From Carex sylvatica (Eukaryota; Streptophyta; Magnoliopsida; Poales; Cyperaceae): a stretch of 19,978 nt of DNA. How positions within the stretch are numbered: the first letter of the stretch is position 1; each line of letters begins with the position of its first letter. A model generated the notes under the pieces. The model worked only from the letters and a program-made list of their open reading frames with translations, had not been told where the DNA came from and did no database searches. Of the stretch, positions 9,091-17,400 are shown piece after piece. Position numbers and translations under genes: made by a program. The stretch is taken from the NCBI GenBank assembly GCA_964058845.1, contig CAXKVR010000593.1, positions 1 through 19,978 on the forward strand, written 5' to 3'.

Positions 9091-10500
9091 CTTTGGGTGT
9101 TGGCCACTGCACCATTGCTTTCACCTTGGCGGGGTCAGTTGATACACCGTCACTTGAAATGATGTGGCCCAAATAGTGCACTTGTTGAACACCGAATTCA
9201 CAGTTTGACTTTTTCACATAAAGCTGATGCTCCTTCAGGGTTTGAAATGTCAGCTCCAAGTGCTCAGCATGTGCTTCTAGATCCCTACTAAAAACAAGGA
9301 TATCATCAAAAAAAACAAGAATGAATTTTCTTAGAAAAGCTTTGAAAATCCTGTTCATTAGTGCTTGGAATGTGGCAGGAGCGTTTGTTAGCCCAAATGG
9401 CATGACCTTGAACTCATAGAGGCCCTCATGTGTGCAAAAAGCTGTCTTAGACACATCTTCTTCAGCCATCAAAATCTGATGATAACCGGATCGTAAGTCC
9501 AGCTTAGAGAAATATTTAGCTCCATTGAGCTCATCAAGTAGATCATCGATTATAGGTATTGAAAACTTGTTTTTCACTGTCTCCTCATTTAATTTTCTGT
9601 AATCTATACACATTCTCCACGTCCCATCTTTTTTCTTCACTAGCAATACTGGAGAAGCATAGTTACTGGTACTGTGCTGAATCAAGGAATTTCTGAGTAA
9701 TTCTTGTACAATTTTTTCCACCTCCAATTTTTGAAAATGAGAAAATCGATAAGGTCTTTGGCTGAAAGGTTGGGAACCTGGTTTGAGCTCAATTTTATGG
9801 TCAACCCATCTCCTTGGTGGTAGTGACTGGGGCTCTTCAAAAACTGAACTGTACTTATGCATAATTTTCTGAAGTAAAGGGTCTGGATCAGCACCCTTTT
9901 TTTCCTCTACTCCTTCTAGTTTAAACAGTTGGGCATATATCACATGGTTACCTTTTTTCTTCTCCTTTGCCACATCAATTTCTCCTTCACAAACATGAAC
10001 CTCAGCTTTTACTCCTTCTGACACTAGTCTGATCTTTTTGCCTTCCCTTTTTATTTGAAACATTCCCTCTTCTAGGTTCATCTTAAGGGTACCTAACTGG
10101 GCAATCCAGTCCACACCTAATATTATGTCATAGCCATTGTGTTCTAATACCCTCGGGTTTGCTGAAAACAGTTGGCCTTGTATGGTGAATTCGACCCCCT
10201 TACACATAGTATTTGAAACCACTTTATTACCCAGAGCACCCCACACGCGTAAGGGTTTGATTTTGATTGTTTCTAGGCTCAAATTATGGACCAGATTTTG
10301 GTGTATAAAGGAGTGAGAGGCCCCAGTGTCGATTAAGGCACAAATAGGAATCTCTTTCATGAACCCCTTGAATTGCAAGGTTTGGTTGTAAGATGGATTG
10401 CTAATACTATTTAGTGTGACAGTTTGTTCTTCTTCTTCCTCTTCACCATTTGAGTTTGCTTCCTCCTCCTGTTGATCTATGTAACCGTGGCCCTCTTCTC
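9032..10500 (-). pseudogene. Gypsy pol, first part: protease and reverse transcriptase
   Basis: Downstream of the zinc knuckle and an acidic stretch (EEEEANSNGEEEEEE), the aspartic protease active site reads ALIDTGASHSFIH at about 10310-10345. The ILGVDW motif follows near 10110. Reverse transcriptase runs from about 9780 to 9140: DYRKLNEETVKNKFSIP, LDLRSGYHQI, MPFGLTNAPATFQALMN, and the catalytic VFFDDILVFS at about 9295-9320, with both aspartates present. The frame stops at 9032 because of a one-base length change in the C run at 9080-9082 or its neighbours. The correct continuation is in the overlapping frame that starts at 9090. Confidence 0.93.
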
Positions 10501-11668
10501 CTTCTTCCTCAGCATCAATAGCATGAAGACCCCTTTGACATTTATGCCCTTGAAACCATTTGTCATTACATTTATAACACAGATTCAGGGCTCTCTTCTG
10601 TTCCAGGGTGAGGTTAGTTCTAGAGATAGTTTTAGGTGCTTCATTCCAAGGATTTGAATTTGGTTTAGCTGTTTCTGTGCCTTTCTTTACATGATTATCT
10701 GGTGGTCGGTTGGGTCTGAAATTCTGATTCTGTGGAGGTTTGGAATTAAAAGGTGTTTGAGGCTTGAAAAGATTAAGTTTCTTGTTTGTGGGCCCTATAA
10801 TCTCCTCTACCTCGAGAGCAAGATTTATGGCATCATTTAGGGTTTTTGGTTTGAACAGTTGAATGGGGTTTTGCAATTCGTCTTTGAGACCGCTAATGAA
10901 ATTCCACACAAAAAAGAAGTCATTATCAATGCCCGTCTCCGCCAACAACCTTGATTTAGCCCTTTCAAACTCTTCTACATACTCATCTACAGTTCCAATT
11001 TGCTGGATTTTTCTTATCTAAATTACTGAATTTGAACCCTTTCTAGGTCTAAACCTCACAAAGATCTCATCAACCAATACCGTCCATGGTGGATTTGGAT
11101 GCCCCAATCTAAAGCTGCTAAACCATTCTTTGGCAACTCCAACAAAATTCATGGTTGCCATTCTAGTTTTGTACTCTTCAGGTATCTAATACATATCAAA
11201 ATAGAATTTGCATTCTTCGAACCAATCAACTGGGCTACCCCCTCCAAACGATGGAAAATCTATTCTAGGTAAATTTACCCTTTGAGAGTTGTGTTGGTAG
11301 TCATGGTACCGGTGTTCTCTTCTTGATTCATGCCTGTTCCCTTCAGGTGATTGACTTCTCTCATGGAACTCCCTTCTTCGAGATGGACCAGTTGCTCTCA
11401 TGGTCGAATTGCTGCCATCACCTGCTTCTCTTTGCTTACTCGAGATATAATCTGTGAACATGCGAGTGAGTGCTTCAATCTTGCCATCAACTTCTTTAAT
11501 AGCAGCACAATTCCCTTGAACAGTACTCTCTAGTCGATCACACCTCGCATCACGAACTTGGCCTGACATCTGAGACTCTCTAGCCATCCCTGCTAGCTTC
11601 TCGTTGATTGTCGCCATGTCCCAGATGTCCTCCTCTTCTGGAGGATCGTTCTTCCTCGATTTCGGCAT
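10500..11668 (-). pseudogene. Gypsy gag with zinc knuckle, two in-frame TAG stops
   Basis: The ATG at 11668 begins a basic and acidic N-terminus (MPKSRKNDPPEEEDIWD). A gag core then resembles the retrotransposon gag family (VDWFEECKFYFDMY, EYKTRMATMNFVGVAKEWF, VDEYVEEFERAKSRLL). The same frame is kept from 11668 to beyond 10948 but is cut by TAG at 11186-11188 and at 11018-11020. A CCHC-like zinc knuckle, CYKCNDKWFQGHKC, lies at about 10538-10579. Gag continues into pol without a stop, as in many plant gypsy elements with a single polyprotein. The two stops would end gag early. Confidence 0.9.
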
Positions 11669-11720
11669 TTCTTGTCTCTTCTTGGTTGCTCGAACGCTAC
11701 TGCCCAGCTACAATCGAAGA

Positions 11721-11732
11721 GCTCTGATACCA
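11721..11732 (-). other. Gypsy primer-binding site (initiator Met tRNA)
   Basis: The minus strand reads TGGTATCAGAGC, four bases inside the 5' LTR (11737). It is a perfect complement type for plant initiator methionine tRNA, which primes minus-strand synthesis. Confidence 0.92.
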
Positions 11733-11736
11733 ATTC

Positions 11737-12192
11737 TGCTACGCTCTTGGATCCCAGCAGCTAATTGAATTCAATTTGGATCGAATCCAATAAGAGAAAA
11801 GAGAAATGGGGTGGAAATTGAGAATACGGAAAGAATGAACTTTATTTCAAGAACAAGATGAATTTCACAATTGTACTATTGATTGATAAAAACCATTCTC
11901 TGATTACATTCACCTTATAAATGCGATGTCCTTCTAACCAAAAAATAACAGAAAATGGTTAAAGAATTATTCTAATCCTTATCGCTATGACACCTCAGCT
12001 TCTAGAGCCTTGCTGTCTTATTACGTGTCTAAGCGAACTCTTCAATTATCTGGAGCTTTCCCTTGTTCTGTATCTCCAGTTGTAAGCCTCACTGACGTCT
12101 CCAGTTGTGATTTAAACTCTGGGCCCCTTCGTCAGTATTTAATTTCTCTTGGGCTCCAACGGTCGCCCCTAATTCAGCTGAGTCTCGCTGCA
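11737..12192 (-). repeat. 5' LTR of the gypsy element (456 bp)
   Basis: This is the partner of the LTR at 6552-7007, with the four differences at 11758, 11943, 12013 and 12180. It is the promoter-bearing LTR for the element. It also follows the broken RLP exon 2, whose frame runs into it and stops at 12089. Confidence 0.97.
11913..11923 (-). promoter_or_regulatory. TATA-like word in the gypsy 5' LTR
   Basis: CATTTATAAGG on the minus strand lies in the right part of the LTR for a retrotransposon promoter. It is supported by sequence likeness only. Confidence 0.35.
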
Positions 12193-12240
12193 AAAGGTCT
12201 AGTGTCTCTAGCTTCGTCAAGTTGGACCAAGATTCAAACT
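12193..12240 (-). pseudogene. RLP exon 2, upstream half
   Basis: It follows a good acceptor (CACCTTTTTGTCAG, cut at 12241/12240, with a GCTAATCC branch-like word). It encodes EFESWSNLTKLETLDL, the first full LRR. It ends at the AAAGG target duplication, where the gypsy element was inserted. Confidence 0.82.
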
Positions 12241-12662
12241 CTGACAAAAAGGTGCTTGGATTAGCAAATAGAAACAGGAATGACTGCATTATATAGGAAT
12301 TGCTCATTTCTTTCTTCTCTTCTTAAGAGGAATAAACCTCAAATTAATCAATTAGAACAACAAACTCAGGTAAATATATATTTTTTAGGTTGTTTTAGTT
12401 TTTTTTTTTTTTAAATCTCACTCGTTCTATTAGAAATTTGAATCTAAAAATATAATTGGAAAGTGGAAGTAATTTATACAAAGGCTTGGTGCATGAGTTC
12501 AAATTAAATAACTAGGACCTTCCACTGGAATCACGTTAGATATCAACAATATAATTAAGTTGAAAATTGGAGCAATTAGCCAATTACAGTTCAGTAGTAT
12601 TTTAGTCTTCATAAATCAACTGTAGTTTCAAACAACAAAGAAACGTGAATATACGTACATAC
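12241..12662 (-). other. RLP intron 1 (422 bp)
   Basis: It runs from a GTATGTACG donor at 12662 to the TTTTTGTCAG acceptor. It is AT-rich, with T runs near 12390-12412 (plus strand). No gene or repeat was recognised. Confidence 0.7.
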
Positions 12663-13074
12663 CAGCGCCTTTCATAGAATTGAATATGCCATGTCCAGAC
12701 AGAGACAAAAATCTTAGCTGAGAGAGAGGCAAGAACAAAGTGGTATTAAGTAAAAAACCCGGACCCTGGGGCCATTCAACACCTAGAGGTAAACCGAGGT
12801 CAAGTTTAGTGACGTGGCCGGTGATTGGATCGCAGGTGACTCTGTCCCATCGGCAACACTCCTTGCCTTCCCACCTGCCACCTAAAGAGTCAATAGGAAA
12901 GGACAATGCAGTATTGATCTGAAGAAGAGCGGACCTCTCGTCTTCCTTGCACTGTACTGAGTCTGACCCGCTCACACATACATTCTCCCACTGTACTAGA
13001 ACCAGAACCAGAAGCACTACTGGCAATAACTTGAGGGTGAGGGAGGAGTTCTTACAATTCATTGCTTCTCTCAT
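12663..13074 (-). pseudogene. RLP exon 1: signal peptide and N-terminal LRR cap
   Basis: The first ATG is at 13074 and a second in-frame ATG follows at residue 5. A hydrophobic core (LKLLPVVLLVLVLVQW) makes a signal peptide. CKEDERSALLQI, RWEGKECCRWDRVTC and TGHVTKLDLG form the usual LRRNT domain and first strand of plant RLPs. The exon is 412 nt and ends in phase 1. It remains open and could still be transcribed with the gypsy 5' LTR as its downstream sequence. Confidence 0.85.
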
Positions 13075-13106
13075 GCGATTATGGCTTTAACAGATTATGT
13101 GGCCGG

Positions 13107-13113
13107 ATTTATA
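13107..13113 (-). promoter_or_regulatory. TATA box of the RLP gene
   Basis: TATAAAT on the minus strand lies 33 bp before the first ATG (13074). That would give a very short leader, so the second ATG (residue 5) may be the used start. Confidence 0.5.
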
Positions 13114-13201
13114 GGAGGAATTATCTTAATTTGATAGAAATAAATTAATGGTACTGCAATTGGGTAATTGACCAATGACCTATCACAGTTGACGAGGGAA
13201 T

Positions 13202-13423
13202 AGAAAGGTCCTCAAGTGTGCGTTTGAATAAAGCACTACTTCTATTTTGTCCATTCATTATATTGTATGGCACATCCTCAAGCCCAATAATTCCATAGCC
13301 TGCGTTTGGCAACGAGTAGAAAGGTCCTCAAGTGAGAATTTCCATAGATTTCTATTTTGTCCATTCATTATATTGTATGGCACATCCTCAAGTCTGATAA
13401 TTCACTGCGTTTGACAAGTTGTG
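13202..13423. repeat. Imperfect tandem duplication (unit about 105-116 bp)
   Basis: The unit begins AGAAAGGTCCTCAAGTG at 13202 and again at 13318. It shares TTCTATTTTGTCCATTCATT at 13240 and 13350, continuing through CACATCCTCAAG, and TGCGTTTG at 13301 and 13406. The changing offset (116, 110, 105) shows small deletions in the second copy. Confidence 0.85.
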
Positions 13424-13436
13424 TGGGCGTATTGCC

Positions 13437-13592
13437 ATCACTCGTTGCCAATCTTCATTATATTAAACAATTAAAAAAGATTGGCACCCGATTTTGAAGG
13501 CTGGAATTACTATCCGTGACATTTTATATCATCCACTCGTTGCCAATCTTCATTCAAAGTGAGTGCTAAAATTACTATCCGTGACATTTTAT
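13437..13592. repeat. Interleaved direct repeats
   Basis: Two words are duplicated: CACTCGTTGCCAATCTTCAT near 13439 and 13533, and ATTACTATCCGTGACATTTT near 13506 and 13571. Different spacings (about 94 and 65) suggest a tandem duplication followed by a deletion. Confidence 0.75.
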
Positions 13593-13704
13593 CATATTTT
13601 AATTTACAAAATACTAATATGAATATGTTTCAATGTATGAAAGTAGTACTAATTAATTAATTTAAGAATAACAACGATACTATTCTTAATTATTTAGATG
13701 CAAT

Positions 13705-13868
13705 CACTACAACAATTTTGATCAGCAGTGACTGGTGCAGTTGCCAGTTGCTAAAGATCGTTTACGACCAATCACTACAGCAATTGGTCGCTAATGACCT
13801 TCAGCGATCGGCAACCCACCTTCAGCAAGTGATATTCCGGGTCTCTGAAGTTCCAATTTGTTGTAGTG
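13705..13868. mobile_element. Mini CACTA (En/Spm-like) element, 164 bp
   Basis: The left end reads CACTACAACAATTTTG and the right end is the complement of CACTACAACAAATTGG. The flanks are a 3-bp duplication, AAT, at 13702-13704 and 13869-13871. CACTA ends with a 3-bp duplication define this superfamily. An internal near-copy of the end (AATCACTACAGCAATT) and repeated ACCTTCAGC words resemble subterminal transposase-binding repeats. It has no coding capacity. Confidence 0.85.
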
Positions 13869-14484
13869 AATACAAACGTTTTTTCTTTTCCAAGTAGCAT
13901 AAAGTAGTGTACATTCCATTAACATAATATATTGAAGAAATAACAAAATAACGCTCTTCATACTAGTTATTTTCCGAATCATATAATTAATGTAATATTT
14001 ATAAAACATAAACTTAGTATTCTTTTCAAATTATTCGAATTATACACTATTTATATACCAATTTGTAAATTCAATAATTGTTGAACTGGTAATGGTTTCA
14101 ATTTGTTTACATATATAAGACTGTAAATATTGTAGTTTTTCTATCACTTGCATCGTTCCTAGCTTAAGAACGATATAACAATGTTAACATTTGGAATTGG
14201 TTTTTTCTCTTAGTATCAGCCACGGGTGATTCTCCCTCGAATTGAAACAGGAATTAAAGAGAAATCTTCAGGTAAATTTAAATCCTTTTTGCCATTTTTT
14301 TAAAATCATATATGAGCAATAGCATCGCTGTCACAGACTCACAGTCCAGAGATTTATCAGTATTGTGCAACATGATAACCCACTAGAATTTACATATGTT
14401 ATAACAAGCAGATTACATAATTCAAAATTATATCTTACAAGTAACTCTAGTGAAGGCTTTGTAGTCTGTATGTATACTCCATTT

Positions 14485-17400
14485 TTATGTTTCGGCATCA
14501 GCCAGGAGAGGTTGTTTCATGTTGTCCCACTTTTCCAACCTTTTCCTTGCCTCCTCAACCTAATTTTTTCAATGATGTGTTCATAGATAATCTTTGCATT
14601 AGTAAGCCAAAATAATATGAATTTATTTGGTTTAATCATACTGATGAGATTAAGTTTGTTATAATATAACGGCTTGAGATATATAATCAGCTACCTCTTT
14701 GTTCCAATCAGTACGGAGAGTGATCCAAATGAGAATAAGAGTTTGTATGATGGTACCTGATAACATACCTCCCCACAAACCCTGCAAAAAGTGTGTATAT
14801 GTCAATTATTCCTGATATGCAATTAGAACCAGTATCTGGAAAGGTGGTGAAATCAACTCAATCTAATTTATCAAAGCGAATAATGGCTTATCTAAAAATT
14901 TGCAATTAGTGGCAGGCTATATTTGGTTTGGTTGCCGGTTTATCATTATTGAAATTGATTTTTTTTTTCTGAGATTGTGTTTTAGTTTTCAGGTATGCTA
15001 CTCTGAAGATGGATAGATATAAGTACCGAGCTGGGGTTTCAAGTTTGCTGGTGAGGGATTTGCCAAAAATCCATTTGTTTTCTATTTATTTTCCCACAAA
15101 TTCAGATGTATATATATTTGAACATTGTAATTTTTTCTTGTTGCCAATGCACTAAGGTTACTTAAGGATCCTCAAAGGTACAAGTACTGTCATACCAGCA
15201 TAGTCTTAAACTGGGAATGTATATATAATACCTTAACTCCAAAGCCTAGTTTAAAGCCCATGAAAGCACCAAGAGGAATTCCCACAAAGTAATAGCACCC
15301 AACATTTATGTATGCTACCAGGGCTTGCCATCCACTTCCCACAGCAACACCTTCATATGTACAATATATGTCAAAAGTCAAAACACATGAAATATCATAT
15401 TCAGTCAACAAACAAGTCAATTGTTTAATATAATGTCAGTTCTCTTATTTGGTATCCTACTGATAAAATTTAGTTTCAAGTCACTGCTTCAACACTATTG
15501 TTACTTTTATCTTTAATTAAAAATTTATTCCTTATCCCTATATGTGGAAGTTTCGTAGCTTACAATTACTGGACAAAATTGTAGAGGCTCTAAATAGCTA
15601 GTCATAGAGGTACCAGTCTTACTTGTACTAAATTAATGTTTTATGTTAATAGTAGTACCATACCAGTCATGGCACACACCAATTTTTCTTATAATAATTA
15701 ACAATTGAACTCCTTAATTACCAGATAAAACCGGCTGGACACCACTGACAGCAATGCTGATGGCCAGAAGGGGGCAAAGCTCAGAGACTGCATTGGCCAC
15801 TACCTCTCCTCCGGTAAAAATGTAGCTTATTTTATCCCTAAAAACCATTATCAGCACAGCAATACATAATGAAATTAAGGTGGATATAATCGTTGCAACT
15901 GTCGCTGAGAATGCCGCCGATCTTGCATTTCCAGCACCAAGCTCATTGCCTACTCGCACGCTGAGATCATGAGACAATAGAGAGGGGCTGGGGGTTAAAA
16001 TTTCACGAAATAGCTGTATGAAATGGTCAACATTTTTGCTATGTAAGAAATTGAACACATTTTTAATTTGTTTGCTGGGAATTGCAATAAATGAGGCTAA
16101 ACGGAAACAAATTGGTTTAAATTGAGGTAATATTGGGTTGATATATAGCAAATATTATCCCCACAGTTGCCAGTGTGTAAAGTGAGATCGGGAACTAACC
16201 TTGCAGCTGCATTGAACCCAACTGAGATCATGAACTCCCATCCAATAATTGATGTGCTGCACCGTCAAATAATTCTAATGTTAGCACTTAATTTGTGTTA
16301 CAACATCATAGTTAATTTGAAAGAAATTAATTAACTATATTATGATGCAGTTAATTTGAAAGTAAACCTTACCAAACCGTTAGAGCATCTAGTGCCAATT
16401 CTGGATTGTCAAGCATACCGGCCATGAGTACCAGTATCTGGAAGTACCATGTCTCGAGGCACAACATAATAGCTGATGCAGTTGAAAGCTTTAGGAAATC
16501 AGGCAAACCTGTAAACGCCTGCCATGTGAACCCGGTCCATGTGGACCTGCACTTTGGGCTCTTAACAATGTACATAAACTGGGCCCCCACATAGACCCAC
16601 CAGCTCAGACTGAGCACCAGAGAGGCCCCCACAAGACCAAATCCTAGCTTGAACACAACAACCCAACTCACCAACAAATGAAAAACAAAAGTTATTACCA
16701 GAATATAGGCACTTGGTGCAACAATACTCTGAGATTGTAAAAACTTTTGGATAGGGAAGTTCACGGCATATGCGAATATTTGAGGGATCAATCCGTAAAC
16801 GTACAATGCAGCTGCTTTTGATATTTCCGGGGATTCACCGAGTAATCTCAGAATCGGCTCGGAGAGAACGTATATTACTGTCAGGGGTATACCGGTTGCC
16901 ATTAGCAGTACTATAGACCTCTGTAGGTATACGCCAAGCATCTCGTATTTGTCTGCACCATACGCCTGACCACATAGTGTTTCTACAGCACTCCCCATCC
17001 CTAGCTGTTGGAAGTCATAAAATATTTTGTTAGTTCAATTGAAGTATACATAAAATGTATAAAAAATTATTATGCATGATGATATTTGTCAAAGGAATGC
17101 ATGAAAAATTCAGTCTTGTAAAATTGAAATGCTCATGGCAAGCCCATGCTAATTAAACACATATTAGGTAATTAACTGAATTTATTAATTGTTACCTAAT
17201 TATATAAATTCCGAGGAATGTAATAATTGGAAAGTATAGAAGTATAGCTGCTTCTTTTTTTTTCTTTTTTTGCAAACAGTTGGAAAGTATAGCTAACAAT
17301 GCAATTCGAGGGCAGAACATTATCAAAAGCATTGCCTGAACCGTGCCAAATCCGAACGGGGCCTTCTTAAATAAATAAATTAAAACAAACTAAAATGATA

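Larger units (their letters stand above)
6552..12192 (-). mobile_element. Nearly intact Ty3/gypsy retrotransposon, chromovirus-like (5641 bp)
   Basis: Two 456-bp LTRs with TG...CA ends bound the element, with a perfect 5-bp target duplication AAAGG at 6547-6551 and 12193-12197. On the minus strand the order is primer-binding site, gag with zinc knuckle, aspartic protease, reverse transcriptase, RNase H, integrase, GPF/Y region, chromodomain-like segment and polypurine tract. Integrase after RNase H is the gypsy order. The LTRs differ at only four positions, so the insertion is recent. The short LTRs, size and chromodomain fit a chromovirus, possibly Reina-like (inference). Two stops in gag and one frameshift in pol make independent movement unlikely. 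It sits in an RLP exon in the same orientation as that gene. Confidence 0.97.
3614..13074 (-). pseudogene. LRR receptor-like protein (RLP) gene, split by a gypsy element and frameshifted
   Basis: Exons inferred from canonical splice sites are 13074-12663, 12240-12193 plus 6551-6433 (one exon split by the retrotransposon), 6334-6194 and 5773-3614. All introns are phase 1. Without the insert, exon 2 is 162 nt and the coding length is about 2.9 kb, or about 955 residues, which is normal for plant RLPs. Exon 1 has a signal peptide (LLPVVLLVLVLV), then CKEDERSALLQI and the CCRWDRVTC N-terminal cap. Exons 2-4 carry LRRs such as LEELDLSNNNFVGNLP. After an island region come four more LRRs, EGNPNLCGYPL, a transmembrane helix (about 3700-3775) and a short tail without kinase. 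The layout resembles the RLP14/15/56 and cuscuta-receptor-like group, surface proteins often linked to immunity. A frame change near 4498 also breaks exon 4. No full-length protein can be made. Confidence 0.9.
13116..14484. other. Intergenic region between the RLP and MATE genes
   Basis: It holds imperfect tandem duplications (13202-13423 and 13437-13592), a mini CACTA element (13705-13868) and AT-rich sequence. The right end is the 3' UTR of the MATE gene. I see no convincing gene. A 58-bp exon-like segment on the plus strand at 14214-14271 is discussed under findings. Confidence 0.6.

Noticed and set aside
13791..14009. Minus-strand open frame of 72 codons
   Set aside because: It starts in AT-rich spacer and ends in the mini CACTA element; no domain or codon bias.
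14152..14174. Short hairpin ATCGTTC/GAACGAT
   Set aside because: A 7-bp stem in AT-rich spacer is expected by chance; no T tract or RNA-gene context.
14365..14586. Plus-strand open frame of 73 codons
   Set aside because: It is antisense to the last MATE exon and its 3' UTR.
15961..16151. N-terminal extension of the fourth MATE exon
   Set aside because: The stretch is intron 3 read through; the acceptor GATCTCAG at 15961 gives the conserved [11 protein letters not shown] join.
17001..17004. Alternative acceptor CTAG directly before GGATGG
   Set aside because: It would give GWG and break the frame; the acceptor at 17005 gives [10 protein letters not shown].
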